The notes beneath the pieces were generated by a model. It had not been told where the DNA came from. It searched no databases and saw nothing but the letters and a program-made list of their open reading frames with translations. The translations under genes and the position numbers were made by a program. A stretch of 64,000 bases of DNA from Cydia pomonella (Eukaryota > Arthropoda > Insecta > Lepidoptera > Tortricidae), in assembly GCF_033807575.1 (NCBI RefSeq), contig NC_084704.1, positions 31,597,968 to 31,661,967 of the forward strand. The letters are read 5' to 3'. Numbering within the stretch: position 1 is the first letter of the stretch; every line of letters begins with the position of its first letter. Shown here one piece after another: positions 45,370-58,264 of this stretch.

Positions 45370-46430
45370 TATGTCTGTCAAGTTATTTCAGTCAGTAGAA
45401 AAAAGCGGCAAATTTAAAAATGTAGGCGCGAAGGGTCATCGACATCGCCCCATAGATAATTTGAAATCCGCGCCTTTTCTACTGACAAACTTGTTATACA
45501 AATCCTCTGTTTTTGCTTGTTGATTTTTTTATCAATGTTGCAATTTTGTGGCATGTTTTCCAGATTTGGACCGTTTTATTTAAAGATTAACTAGTTTATT
45601 TAAAGATAAACTTTTTTTAGTTTATTATGACACAACACACAACTAGCTCTTTCGAGCCTTATGGGGAGTTATGGGAGAAATAAAGTGTTCCAATGTTTTT
45701 TCATTACGTTACCATTTTTTTATAGAATTTGCATGATGGTAACGGAATGGATAAAATTGAAAAAAGTGTGCAAATTTTAAAATGAATTCGATATATCTAT
45801 ATCAGCGATATCTATATTACCTCTCTTTACCTTAGCTAACTTTAATAGGTTCTAGGTACTTAGGTACTCTTTGAATTTACCTTTCAAGGCATTGTCAGTG
45901 TCACTTGAGAAAATTGTAAATCTTTAATAAATTATTCGACTGATTAATGTATGTATAATTTTGACTGTTATGTAGTGAATGGCAAAATGGGTGAAGTTAA
46001 TGAAGAATTCTTCTGGGAATACGAATAACCAATTATTTGGACATTCGGCGGTTCCTGGTCTCGGTCTTTGCTTTGTATCCACTGCTGCTTCAGCTATCCT
46101 CCAGTGCATCGGGAAAGCCTCAAGGGATGACTGAATATCGACAGTTACTAGATATATCTAAAATACTTGACGTTGGCTAAGTGCCCTGATAGCAGAAGAT
46201 GTTATTACGAATAAAAAAAATGTTAACTAAAACAAGCCCCGGTAACCTCTGTAATATACGCAGTGGTTATTTTGTGGACATAAGTTACAATAAAACAGTG
46301 TGGGTAGATCTCCCTCGAGGACGTGGTTTTGTAAATCCCTTTAAGCTCACAATTGGGGTAAACTTAAGTACTGTGTAATAATGGAGGAGCGAAGCGGACT
46401 GACAATCTTCACGACTAGTTAAAGACGCGG
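45370..46430. other. Intergenic, nothing recognised
   Basis: AT-rich, with no coding frame that has a domain and no clear repeat structure. Confidence 0.4.
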
Positions 46431-46436
46431 TAGAGT

Positions 46437-46570
46437 TAGACCCATAAAAGTCTGCAGCGATTTTGATAGCCTAGACGTGTGCAAGTGTTATTTTAAACGT
46501 AAAATTTCTATCTTATAAATAACACTTGCACAGTTTAGGCTACCAAAATCGCTCCAGACTTATCTTGGTC
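46437..46570. mobile_element. Foldback MITE
   Basis: Left arm AGTCTGCAGCGATTTTGATAG...GTGCAAGTGTTATTT and right arm AATAACACTTGCAC...ACCAAAATCGCTCCAGACT are inverse repeats; related to 30956-31116. Confidence 0.8.
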
Positions 46571-47250
46571 AAAACTCTAGAAGAAGATTTGCAAGGTAAG
46601 TGTGATTACTGATTACAATTCAAACTATTTCCGAGCTGTTTAAGAGACCTAAAGTACCATGCCTAAAAAGAGAAAGGTTAACAGATCTAAAGGAAGGAAT
46701 CTTAAAATAAAAAGTTAAAGTTGGCTTGACAGAAAAAAAATCGCAAAAACATGTCTAATTTTCATTTATTTTCAGTTGTATTGTATATCGTTACCCTGTA
46801 TGCCATAGCAGCAAAATTTTAGTATAAAATAGCTAGTGATATAACCGAGGGATCTAAATGGCAAAATTTTGAGCAGAAGTATATTTTGATGAATTTCATG
46901 ATTATTGAGATAAACGGCAAAAACCCGCGCTACAGCCATGTTTCCGTCGCAAGTCTCGCGCGGTGTGCCATATTTTTTGTCCCTTCTTAATAATAATGAA
47001 CAAAATGTAATAAAGCCAAAAGCAAGTACTTACCTATCTGTTCCGCGTTTCATCCCCAGTGCGGCAGTACTAAAGGCCAAAGGTTACACGGGCAAGCGTA
47101 GGCAACATAGCCGTTTGCGGCTTATTTACATCCGCGCATTTTTGCCTCGCTTCTCAAAACAACGTGTTTTCAACTTGTTGTTTATGCAAACAGGTTGAAA
47201 ATACACTTGTTTTTCAATGGGTGAGCAAATTAACCCTTTAATTCGTTTAC

Positions 47251-47624
47251 ACAGGATGTAAAAAAAATTGTGGGGATCCGTTTAAGGGCATATTCGGTAT
47301 CGTGTTTGGTTGTGATTAGGAAAATGTAGACGAAAAATTTTGATGACGCGAAAAAAGTTTTTTTTTTTTCTATGGGGCAGGTCGTCCATGTCATATATTT
47401 AGCATGTAGATTATAGAGGGTTTTCGAAGAAAAAAATAACCCGTCTTAAAAGCAGTGCTCGGCTTTGACTCACATTCCCAGTGCCCTTACATACTAAACA
47501 GACAACCCTCCATACAAAGGCCAAACATTTTTTCGCGTAAAACAATTTTCTACTCTTTCCTAATGAGAACACGATACCGAATTAGCTTTTAAAAGGATCC
47601 CCACGATTTTTTTATACCCTGTAG
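47251..47624. mobile_element. Foldback element, about 375 bp
   Basis: Arms of about 90 bp: ACAGGATGTAAAAAAAATTG then GGGGATCC...GGTATCGTGTT at the left; AACACGATACCGAATTAGC then GGATCCCC...TATACCCTGT at the right. The centre has poly-T and no coding sequence. Confidence 0.75.
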
Positions 47625-47867
47625 ATAATTATTACAGACGAAGGAGGCGTTGAGCTGAAGTTGAGGTAAAGTAAAGGAATAGGTATTGGTTATACTCTGC
47701 AATAATTTATACTAAGTGAAAAATTGTTCAGTCATTGAACATTTTTGGCAATTAAGAGACAAAGTAATTTTTTACATTTCATTTATTTAGCAAGATTATA
47801 TGAAATAACAGTAGGTAAAGTATTTTGAGTTTGTTCAGAGACAATCTAGTAGTAGCGTTCAGTCTTT

Positions 47868-48325
47868 AGACCGTCTTCTTCTTCTGCCTCGCTTTTTTCC
47901 CGTTACGCGGGGTCGGCTTTCCCAATCATGCGACGCCATTTGCTCCTTTTTTGTGTGTCTTGTTCGTGGAGTCCCAACACCTTCATATCCTTTCGGACAG
48001 TCATCATCCAAGTTGTTTGGGGCCTTCCACTTCCCCTCTTTTTTGTAGCGATGGAAAGGCATTTTTTAATCACGTGATCATCTGGTCTTCTCATTACGTG
48101 GCCGTACCATCTTAGTCTAGCCTAGCCTCAGAAATTTTATGGGTTATGGGAGCCACTTTGAAACTCCCCCTTATATGCTCGTTGCGCACTTTGTCTCTAA
48201 GGGTAACCCCGCCCGACCACCGCAGCATACGCATATCCGTTGTATGCAGCTTCTGCTCGTGAGCCTTGGTTGTCGGCCAGATTTTACATCCATAGAGTAA
48301 AGCTGGCCTCACAGAAGATTTATAT
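47868..48325 (-). pseudogene. LINE fragment (RTE-like RT C-terminus)
   Basis: In order on the minus strand, over two frames: PALLYGCKIWPTTKAHEQKL, MRMLRW, GHVMRRPDDHVIKKC and GSGRPQTTWMMTVRKDM. These are typical C-terminal motifs of RTE-type reverse transcriptases. The frame shifts near 48110, so it is non-functional. Confidence 0.8.
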
Positions 48326-48499
48326 ATTTTTTTCCTTTAGTCTTAATCTTAATAGGCATTTTGGTATCACATAAGACCATCCAGTCTGTAGACTGTAAAA
48401 AGAAAAATCGACCAAGAACATGTCGGGCCATGCTCAGTGTAGGGTTCCGGTACCCCACGTTACAATACACTGAACGGGAGCTATTAGTACGTATCATGT

Positions 48500-49220
48500 A
48501 GTTACGTTACAAACAAGAAGGTGTAGTCGCAGCGCTTTGTAAGTTTTTTTATTAAGGGAAGGCAAGGGTTATTTATACGTCATAATGTCATAGAAGTTTA
48601 ACGTTTAAAATAACACTTGAATGTAGTACAGTCTGTGCTAAAAAAAATGGCTACAGAGTTTTCTTGGTCTACCTCTATCTGCAATCCCGGGCACGCAGAA
48701 CACTGTCTCAAGAACACAGTCTTGGTCACGCTTTTAAGTACAAACATCTTATATTCTGTAATGTGTGCTTTGATGATAATGATTGTATCCTGTTATCCCT
48801 CATCAGGGACATACGGCTTTCAGAAGGCATTTCCATTTTAAAGGCTGCTTGTAATGTGTTCTTTATCTGAGTAAACTGTAATTTTTCTTTCTTCTGTTGC
48901 AAGTTTCCAATACGTATAATTAAAATACCTGGTAAAGTATTGTTACATAGTCATCATCATCATCATCATCCTGTCCTGGCCAGTTTCAGCCACGGCGACT
49001 GGCGGCCCGATTCTAAGAATGATTAAGACACGTTTATGTTCATGAAAAATCTTTAAAAGATCGATAACTAAACGACATGTGAGAATTGACGTTTATTTCG
49101 ATTCCGCTGTGATCCCAATATGATTTATCTACGATATTTCTAACATCAAAGTGATATTGGTTGCCCGAATCGAGCTGCTTCTGTCAATTGTACGACATAC
49201 AAACGATATCTAAATGAGAA
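48500..49220. other. Intergenic with repeat scraps
   Basis: Contains half of the foldback family of 46437 (about 48560-48640), an (ATC)n microsatellite at 48952-48970 and nothing else I can name. Confidence 0.4.
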
Positions 49221-49221
49221 C

Positions 49222-49449
49222 TTATCTAAACCAGTACTTATCGTTATCGTATCTCATTCTTCGAATCGGCCTGTGGGTCTGTGCTAGCTGTCGAGAGCGA
49301 CGATTGTGAGCTCTCAGGTGGCTGACATAGCCTATTTTTGCAGTGAATGTACGAGTTGTACGACCACACTCACCGCAGGTCGGCACCCCTCCGACAAAAT
49401 ACACAACGTGTTGGTTGTCAAGCCAGGATTTCCAAACTTTCCACTTCAA
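49222..49449 (-). pseudogene. Small frame with one C2H2-like finger, probable LINE scrap
   Basis: Encodes TCGECGRTTRTFTAKIGYVS then HLRAH, a single Cx2C...Hx3H finger. Such fingers often occur in the tails of insect LINE ORFs. No neighbouring domain is open and no start is convincing. Confidence 0.35.
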
Positions 49450-49904
49450 AAGTGCTACCTAGATGTCAAATTACAATCAGTAGTAACTATTTTGAGAGTT
49501 AAGTTTATTATTGTTAATTTTAATGGCTTCCTTGTACTAAAGTCAAATCAAAGTGACCAGTGTTACTGGGCAGAAGTTTTAAGAGGGGCCGTAACGCCGG
49601 GAAAGTAGAAGAAAACAAAAGTTATGACCCACCGCGCGAAACTTGCGGGCGGAAGATTAAGGTCGGTTTATATCTACAGAGATTGAGCGTGCCAGACACG
49701 TGTACATTTTTAGGGTCCCGTAGTCAACCAGGAACCCTTATAGTTTCTCCATGCCCTTCTGACTGTTCGGCCGCGGCTTTGCTCAGTGATCGTTAGTGCT
49801 TGAAAGCTGCAATTTGGCATGTATACATAAATCATGCATGGCGACAGAACGGTGAAATAAAAACTACATTTTCTTTTAGGGACATAGGTGTATTTCGAAT
49901 ACTT

Positions 49905-51480
49905 GTTATTTTAATATCCGGATATGCGGATAAAACGAATAATTCGAATATTTACTTTTTATTTAAAAAGCTCACACGAATGTTATGAATAGTGTAATGT
50001 AATAAAATTTTACGTATATAAAGTCTGCGTAACAGCAAGTGTTAAGGTATTTTTAGGCGTTCTACCTTTTTGCCGATCTTTTTCCGAATTTCACTTGGAA
50101 ATAACTTTTTGCCGATGCTTTACTATAAAAATCAACCTTCGGGAATTAATCTTTATGAGAAGAGGTAGGTATACAACATTTGATTAGTCAGGCGCGACGA
50201 CGACGCACTTAAAAAAAACGTTGTAAAATGTCCTTTGAAGATGATATGCAAACATACAGTCGGTAGCCGTGAGGTTAGGTTAGAGTTATGTTTTTAAGAG
50301 TTATTGTGTTAAGTTGCGACGTTATAATTAAAAAAAGAATTCGCAATGATTTCTTACACAACCTTTAATTATTTGATTGGATGGTTTTCGGAACTGGTGA
50401 CACAAACTGTATTTGTAACAGTATATGGGTTATAGAGATTCTACAATCCTCCGATTAATTTTGTTTATCTGCGATACGATTTTATTTACTAAATAACTTT
50501 AGTTATTCGAGAGATATTTGGCTCTATTTCATGTAAATTTGACTACCATGGATTTTAATGCCAATCAATACCTTCAATAAATTGGCGTCTTATTGACATA
50601 AGGCTCAGAAAGTGGTTTGGATGATATTTAGAGAATTGAATATTGCTTCTTACTGTTTAGACAGTCTCATCTTGTTGAGATATTTAGTGCATTTAAGGTC
50701 AATCAAGCTTTTCATTGCAGATTTATTCAAAAGCAAAATGCTTTATTGCCTCAGCGACCCAAAAAGGGAGGCCTCTGACAAACACCACTCAGCCCTGTTC
50801 TGCGCCACTCCCCGTCAGGTGGGCAATCCGAGGGCGAACAGGTCTATTCGGGCTTCGTCACTACAGCAGTACCTGGAACCAATGCCGGATTTAGAAATGT
50901 GGAGGCCTCGGGCAATAAAGGAGTGGAGGCCCCCTGGCCCCAAATTATTTTCCAAATAAAATGGAAAATTTTCCGTAGTCTCTATTGTGGGGGGCCTCTC
51001 TTTTGTGGAGGCCCCGGGGCTGTAGCCCCGGTTGCCCTCCCCTAAATCCAGCCCTGCCTGGGACGACCAGATAGACGTTCCCCACCCGGGTGCCCTACAT
51101 ATGCTCTTCTCACAGCTCGAGCCCCTCCCATCCTCTCCAGGTGACCGAGCCAGCGAGGTGGTGTTGCTTTAAACTCGCCAATTGTATTGGGTGCCTCAAC
51201 CAGCTTCTCTAGCACCCTATTTTAAATACAAAATGCTAAAACCTTGTTATTAAATATCTGCTAAACTACTTCATCTACTTCGGCAGTTCAATATTTATCG
51301 AAGTTCTCCTCCGCTGGATCCATACAAGAGTTCTGCTTTTGCCAACATAACGATATTTTTTGTCATAAATGGTATTCGAATTATTCGTTTTATCCGGATA
51401 TCAACTTAATAATTATCCGGATAGTAAATTGTACGGATAAACGGATAATACGGTTGTCCGGATATCCGGAATGCAAGCCC
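49905..51480. mobile_element. Possible 1.5-kb element with CGGATA-rich inverted ends
   Basis: Left segment 49905-49955 (GGATAAAACGAATAATTCGAA) is inverse to 51370-51410 (TTCGAATTATTCGTTTTATCC). Both lie beside several ATCCGGATA palindromes. The interior has no transposase. A second foldback (50884-51058) is nested in it. Confidence 0.45.
50884..51058. mobile_element. Foldback MITE with GCCGGATTTAG ends
   Basis: Left end CCGGATTTAGAAATGTGGAGG and right end CCTAAATCCAG, with GGCCTCGGGCAA paired to TTGCCCTC and GAGGCCCC runs in both arms. Confidence 0.6.
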
Positions 51481-52267
51481 TATGCCTATTCGAAAATAAT
51501 CGCTCCGAAAAAAAAATTTCTTCTCCCCTCAAAATTTTGAACCATTTGTCTAAAAAATATAAGAACAATCGTAAAACTAATGCTTCAATAAAAACTACAG
51601 CGAACATAATCGGTGCAGCCGTTTTGAGTTATTGCAAAATATCTTCTCTCCTTAGTAAAAAGACGTAGGTACAAAGCGCTGCGAAGGTACTCCCTTATGT
51701 TTATAATGTATATGATACTTACTAATATCCCCCGGTTAGCCTATTCTAACAGAATAGTAACTACGGAACCCTATACGGAGTATGGCCCGACATGCTCTTG
51801 GCCGATTTTTTTTTCTATACAGTAGTCTAACGACATATATGAATACGTTAAAATACACTGTATAGAAGAATATTATTTTGTCTGCGATGACGACACGTGT
51901 ATGGCAAATTCAATTTCTGTAGAAATAAACTGGGCTATAACCACGAAAATGGAAGTTTGTCAATTGCGGGCATTTTTCTCTGTCACTCTAATTACGTCTT
52001 AGTGAGAGTAAAAGAGAAAGATCCCCGCAATCTCCGAATTTCGGTTTTCGCTGTAGTCCCCCTGACCTTTAACCCGTCGCACGGGTTTTTTCCCTTATAT
52101 CTCAATTACTCTGAAAATATACTCCTGTTTAACATTTTGCTCGTCTAAAATTATACTGATATGATATGCAGGGTAACGACATATAGCCTGTCAGATCTTT
52201 AAGATCAAGTTCGCCATAGATTTATAATGGCGTAAGTACTTGATCTTAACTTGCTATCTAACGCATA

Positions 52268-52590
52268 AATGCGTCCCTTGGACTGGCGTAACGCTGGGCC
52301 ATCGTGTAGTGGAGCTCCTAGAGGAGCTGAAAATCACCACACGGCTCTCTACAATATGTCAAATACGCGCACTCAGCTTCTTTAGTAATATCATGCGGTC
52401 TAAAAAGAATGACATCTTTGGTCAAATGGATGGCAAGCGTGCGCAAGGAAGAGCACCCACGAGTTGGTCTGATGCTGTGAAGAGGGTGGTTGGCGGCAAC
52501 AGTGCGTGTGTCATATGGCTTATGACCGCACAATATGGGGACGGAGCATACATGGTCGCGATCCTCAGCAGCGAGGGGCCGAGGAAGAAG
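52268..52590 (+). pseudogene. LINE fragment (RT C-terminal tail)
   Basis: The plus-strand frame encodes ICQIRALSFFSNIMR, then GKRAQGRAPTSWSDAV, the weakly conserved C-terminal tail seen in RTE/R1-type LINE proteins. No catalytic RT motif is present. Confidence 0.6.
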
Positions 52591-53344
52591 AGTTTTATTA
52601 TTAAAAAGGTGTTTCAAAAAGGCACCAGTTTTCTGTATACTCTTAATTCAAAATCTAGTCTTAGTAAAGCTTAATCTTTTTATTTTATACTTAAGAGGAA
52701 GTCCCTATTTTCCCCTCTGGATATTGACATTTTGGAAAATATTTTTAAATATTTTGATGTATAGCGTGAGCTATGCCCATACGTTTGACATTTTTCGATT
52801 TTTTATTATTATAAAAATTTGGGGCAAAAATAGATTCATACAAAATTTTAAATGCTCCTAAGTCTTTATGGCATATGTCGTCGGTAGTTGGGATTTATAC
52901 CCCTACCCTCAGGCAGTCTGTAATTATAGATTAAACTGTTAACGTGAGCTCCGTGTTTCAATATCGTTTCCTAGCCTAAATACCACAGTCTTATAATGGT
53001 GGTGGTATCTTATATATGTAGGTATATTTAAAATGTATATTTGCGTAAGTATAGTATCATAGTAGTCTCGACTTGTGTCTATTCCCATATCAACTCTTTA
53101 CAATCCTGCACCAAACTATTTCTGTTAGCCCAATGGTTGACTGGTAGAGAATGCCTCAAGGCGTCCGCCATTTGTACTCTTTTTGTAAATTTGTGCAATT
53201 AATTAAATAAATAATAATAATGGCCAGAATTCTAGAAAAAGCTATGGTTGTTTTACAAAATATTTTCTATAATGTTAATATCCAAAGAGGAAAATGAGGA
53301 CAACGTTTGTATGAAAAGGCGATTTTGCGCGTGTCCTCCACTTT

Positions 53345-53615
53345 CGTCTTATATAAATAAATAAATATATAATATTATTTATATTACACAAATTGACTAA
53401 GTTCCACAGTAAGCTCAATAAGGCTTGTGTTGAGGGTACTTGACAACGATATACATAATATATACATATTAATAAATACTTAAATACATAGAAAACACCC
53501 ATGACTTAGGAACAAATATCCATGCTCATCACACGTATAAATGCCCTTACCAGGATTTGAACCAGGGACCATCAGCTTCGTAGGCAGGGTCACTACCCAC
53601 TAGGCCAAACCGGGC
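53345..53615 (-). repeat. tRNA-headed SINE, minus orientation
   Basis: Inverse copy of the family at 1204-1432: body AGCTCAATAAGGCTTGTGTTGAG and tRNA-like head GGATTTGAACCAGGGACC...CACTAGGCCAAACCG. Confidence 0.8.
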
Positions 53616-53987
53616 GTCATGCGTACCATGACTTGCGATTGGATAAGGATGCGGCTTTAATGCGGGTGTATGTGCGGTGGATTGCCTTTCATAACTATCG
53701 AAGTAATTTAATTATCAATATTTTTGACATGTTATTATAATATTTTTTGTTTTGATATGACTTTATACTGTGTATCCACTACTGCATGGATTTTTCCTTA
53801 TGAGTAATAAAGATATTGAGTATTGAAGTGATCGAACAGACAATCATGGTATGGACTGCGCCAAGGTTTGGGTTTCATTTGTCCGCGTGTTATTAGGTAC
53901 CTACAGAAAGAATGATCACGATGGCTTTCGTTAGATCAGTACTGAACGTGACACCTTCAGACCAATTTGAACGTAAACTGACATCAG

Positions 53988-54176
53988 TACCCCTTGTGTA
54001 CATTTATTCGATATCGTGACGTGACGTACGCGTTTTGCGTTAAGTCTCATTTTGTATGGGATTTTGAGTTTCCAAAAGGTCCCGCTTGGCGCGCTGTTTC
54101 TAAATCCCATACAAAATGAGACTTAACGCAAACGCGTACGTCACGTCACGATATCGAATAAATTTACACTAGGGGT
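53988..54176. mobile_element. Foldback MITE, about 190 bp
   Basis: Long near-perfect arms (about 75 bp): ACCCCTTGTGTACATTTATT...CGATATCGTGACGTGACG...GCGTTAAGTCTCATTTTG, mirrored on the right and ending AATAAATTTACACTAGGGGT. Confidence 0.88.
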
Positions 54177-54389
54177 TCTGAATGATATTGGAATACTGTT
54201 ATTTAGTTATCCTGCTTCTTACCCGCGCCAATACGTGGACAAGTATGAGCGAAATGCACCATAACAAAATACCATGATTCCAGAACCTTTCTGAGGGCCT
54301 ACCGCGAACCCCGTTCGATGAGTTGCCTTGCTTCTCTGTCGCACTTGTAAATTCGTACGTAAGTTTGACAGGAAGGCACATCGATCGTG

Positions 54390-56805
54390 AGAGCACCTCT
54401 GATGTCAGTGTACAGCGTACGATCGAATTGGCCTGTTTCTCATGAATATTGCCGGCGGATAAGACGAAAGCCACTAGCTTTTACTCGCGCTATCGACATG
54501 ATGATAATGATTGATATTTAAACTCCTATGACCTGCCTCGGGCCTCAAACTATCTCCATTACCGAATTTCATCTAAATCAGTTGAGCAGTTTACGCGTAA
54601 AGAGGTAACAGACAGCTGTCAGTTACTTTCATGTTGACGTCTAAAAGTGCCCATATATAGAGCATATTTGCTGAATAAATGTTTGAGTTTTACAGCTTCA
54701 AAAGTGATGAAGGGGCAATTTAAAACCACAGGTCAGTTTATATTGATGTAATGATTTAATTCCCAGTTTTTTTACACAACTTCTTTAAATAGCTCTCTAA
54801 GTTTAGGACTTTTGTCCATAGGTACATTTTATGTTATTTCTACTATATGTAATTAAAATAAAAGTTTCTATGTCACCAAAGTATGTTTCTATAAAATATA
54901 AATTGATAGGCATTTTTTTATTTTTTTTTCGCGTCCTTATTTACATTCAGCGGGACGTTCTTAAACAGCATCTATTTTATTTAACCATTCGGCTGGACAG
55001 ACTATTTAAATAGTAACATGTCTAGGCACTATGTTTTAAAACTGTTTTTATAAAATACCATGCTCTAAACAAGAAATAAATTTAGACCTCAAAAGAACCT
55101 AGTCAAACATTTAGGTATATTGTAACTGCTAGTAACATTTAGATTTTAATTCAGTAAATGCCTAACTATTTACATTTTGCACATGTTTATTGTAATACTT
55201 TACAGATAGCTACTTATTTGTTATCAACTTATCAATCGGGATAATTGCATCTCCGGGGCAAATGCGTATTCCTACCATAAAAAGATTACATTCAATTTCC
55301 TGTTGGTACGCATGTACCCCCATCCTCAATGTCTAAATCATGCAATGAACACCTACAATTGTCATTATTTTTCAGCTCTTGACTTCTAAAAATATTTTAT
55401 AGAATATGAAGAACAAATATTTGCCCCGTGGACACAATTAACTCGGTTGACCTTACCTATATTTGGAGTCACAAGGGATCGTTAGTATACATACTAACTC
55501 CATTATTTTTGAACCGTTTTCAAAGTTAATACTTTGATTGGAACATCGCACTAATTTCAAAAGCAAATCGGCAACATTTACTTTTCTAGAAATCCCCTGA
55601 ACAAATAGTTTGTTTTTATTATTATTATTCGTTTAATTATTTGTGAAACTAATATACTAACGATCCTTGAAATCGAATGACCATCCTTTAATACTGGAAA
55701 GTAAATATATAAACAGATATGTTTTAGTTTACAAAGATAGCTACGTCCACATACTGTACGAAAGTAGGAGCGTACCTACATAAAAACCGAACGTTTTCCG
55801 CGTCTTTCAAGAACGACAAAGAAGTTTTTTTTAGTAAAAAAGCTAATTTGCTCGAATAGAAACGAGGACGCAATATTATACTCTATTGATTCAATAAAAG
55901 GTCTTAGAGACCTGGTAATGTAAAGCCGTAAAGCTAACGATATCACTCATCCTCCCCTCTTCAGAGAACATTCTTACACAGATAGATACGAACTATGTGT
56001 TAATGTTTTTGCTTTGCAAAATATTTAGTGGTATTGTCTAGACATTGTAAGTTGAATGAATTAGCACTCGTGTAAAAGTATAAAGAATCTACTTATTCTA
56101 CCCTCAACATTAGGCCAAGAAATGTCAGATTTAAAAACTGTTCAATACGATTTAAAACAAGACAAGATTTCTTATAGAGATCTATATAAAATACAGTAGC
56201 AATTATTTTAATTCCCTCCAAAAGAGCTCAGGAGGTAACTATGTCTCTCTTTTTTTCCAGAACCCTCGATTAGCTCCAGATATAATAGCGCAGATATTCT
56301 ACAAACATCATTAATAACATATTTTGTATTTCTATCTAAATAATAATAAGTCTTAAATATAATCAGTACAGGTATTTACAAATGCACACTTGTGCGAATT
56401 GATTAGCTGCCACTCGAAGGAGCAACTTTTCGTCGACATCCTTTAGCGCATAATTATACCATCGACAATTTAATGGAGATTATAGTCACATTTTGTACGA
56501 TTATTAACACCCATATTACACGTTATTTAGTTAGCTATATTGTAGTAAATAATCGAAAAATTATTTGACTACTCAGAAGATGATACATAGGTCTTTGATA
56601 TTTCGCCAGAAGTGGACAACAGGACATGTTTTACTAATTATAATATTCCAATAAGATGCCTTTTAAGTAATGGATATGACCAAACTCTAAGATTTTTTTG
56701 TCGTTTTGATCGTAGGCCCGGGACTCTCCGTCCAGGTCGTTGCAATAGATACCTATTAAGCTACAAATTACTCAGTCTCATAATTGTTGGCGATAGTCAG
56801 GAGAA
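54390..56805. other. AT-rich intergenic region
   Basis: No gene or clear repeat recognised; presumably the 3' flank, possibly part of the 3' UTR, of the secreted-precursor gene. Confidence 0.4.
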
Positions 56806-56810
56806 TTTCT

Positions 56811-58177
56811 TTAAGTTGGTATGCGGTGCTTGAGGCCTCGCAGCTCCATGACCAGATCGGAGTCTCCCGCCACGAAACGCTTGTTAATTTTTCGCGATTT
56901 TGTCGTGTCCTGTGGGCAAAATAACATGACTTAGTTCTAGGTTAAACAAATTCTATACCTTAATATAATACGTCTAAAAAGGTTTTTTTCTTAAGATTGC
57001 ATTAAGACGGTGTTGTCTAGCGTCGCATAGGTCATTGCAGCTCTGAGAGTTGCGCGAATGACCCGGCCTCCGGGCTCGGGCCGTGTCACCCGCCACCCCC
57101 GGCCCGGCCGGCTATTTTTAGACTCGGGGGTTTACCGTTTCACCGAGTTGGAAAACAAGTGACATCATTCCGATTCTAAAGCTAAAACACTAAAAAATAT
57201 GATCAATTCCACTCACCTCAGATTGTGTGTACATTGACTCCTTTTCTTTCTGCAAAAGTTTCGCGAGTCTGCCGTAGAATGCAGACGCCCTTTTGTTTTC
57301 GTCACTCTTGTGTTTGTAGGAGTTCGCCGGCCGGGGCACCATGATCTCCGCCTGTCCAACCTTCGCCGTGGTTGTCGTCACAGGCGCGGTGGTAGTGACG
57401 CTTCTCTTGTTGCCACCGTCCCAGTTGATGAAGCCTTCGTCGTTAGGGTAGTCATCTTCTTCTTCTTCAATTTTAGGAACTGTTTTCGGAACGTGGTAGA
57501 GTGGTTTGCCCGCCAACGCCTTGAGTTCACGAACATCTTCATCTTCGACGTCCCGCTCTTCGTAGTCGACTGTGGGGAAGGCCGCTCGGGCGTTTTCGCG
57601 CCGCCTTTGGGCATCCTGGGCCATTTGTGTGAGGATCAAGTTGTCCAGGAAAGCCGCACTCACATCGTCCACGTCATTGGGACGCCAGTGAGGAGAGGCA
57701 TCACTTTCAAACCATGTTTCTTGTCCGATCGGGAGAGCAGCGAACCTTTCCTCTTGCCGCTTCGGGGCCTCATTTGTGAAATGTCCATATGGGTCATAGA
57801 AGTACGGATAAGGAACTTGCCCATATACCTCAGGCGCGTTTGCAGTGGGATTATCGTAATAGTATTGTACTTTCGGTGCGTAATAGTAATCATCGTCTTG
57901 ATATTCATGGGATGGCTGCGGATACATAGGCCATCCCGTATAGGCTCCACATTGCACGGTAAAACAACCAACCACGAAAGCCCACAATCTATAAAGAAAG
58001 AAAATATTGAAGTAATAGCACCTATTGCCAATTATTCACGAAGTTAAAATCGTCAAAATGGTCATGAAAATTTTAAATCTCACAATTAGTACTTTTGTTT
58101 TTATTTTGGAAAAATTACAATTTATGCGTTTTATAAATGAATCGGATATCCACCCACCTTATATTCGGGATCGGCAT
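56811..58177 (-). CDS. Secreted, dibasic-rich precursor; probable neuropeptide-like prohormone
   Basis: Minus-strand exons 58177-58158, 57988-57217 and 56909-56811 join by GT-AG junctions into 297 codons (296 aa plus TAA). The short first exon restores an ATG and a signal peptide (MPIPNIRLWAFVVGCFTVQC, cleavage likely near residue 22). The mature part begins with a Tyr/Pro-rich acidic stretch (VPYPYFYDPYGHF). KR sites fall at about 83-84, 201-202, 239-240 and 274-275; an acidic run (IEEEEDDYPNDEGF) and Thr-rich TTTAPVTTTT lie between. The C-terminal product after the last KR is 21 residues, FVAGDSDLVMEL... to HRIPT. The layout resembles insect prohormones of the NVP-like kind, but I cannot assign a named family. 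It could instead be another extracellular protein. Confidence 0.78.
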
Positions 58178-58256
58178 GTTGCACTTTTTATCACTTTTCG
58201 TTGTTACTTGGTTCGCGAGTAGGGCACGACTATGCGAGGCGGGAGCTCCGGGGGGC

Positions 58257-58263
58257 TTTATAA
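58257..58263 (-). promoter_or_regulatory. TATA box of the secreted-precursor gene
   Basis: GCTTATAAAGCC on the minus strand, about 80 bases upstream of the ATG, gives a short 5' UTR of about 50 bases. This supports the start at 58177. Confidence 0.6.
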
Positions 58264-58264
58264 G

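Noticed and set aside
46938..47198. 86-codon plus-strand frame
   Set aside because: No recognisable domain, no supporting signals, and adjacent to a foldback element.
57310..58047. 245-codon plus-strand frame opposite the prohormone-like gene
   Set aside because: It is the antisense shadow of the exon; the minus strand has a signal peptide, splice phases and processing sites.
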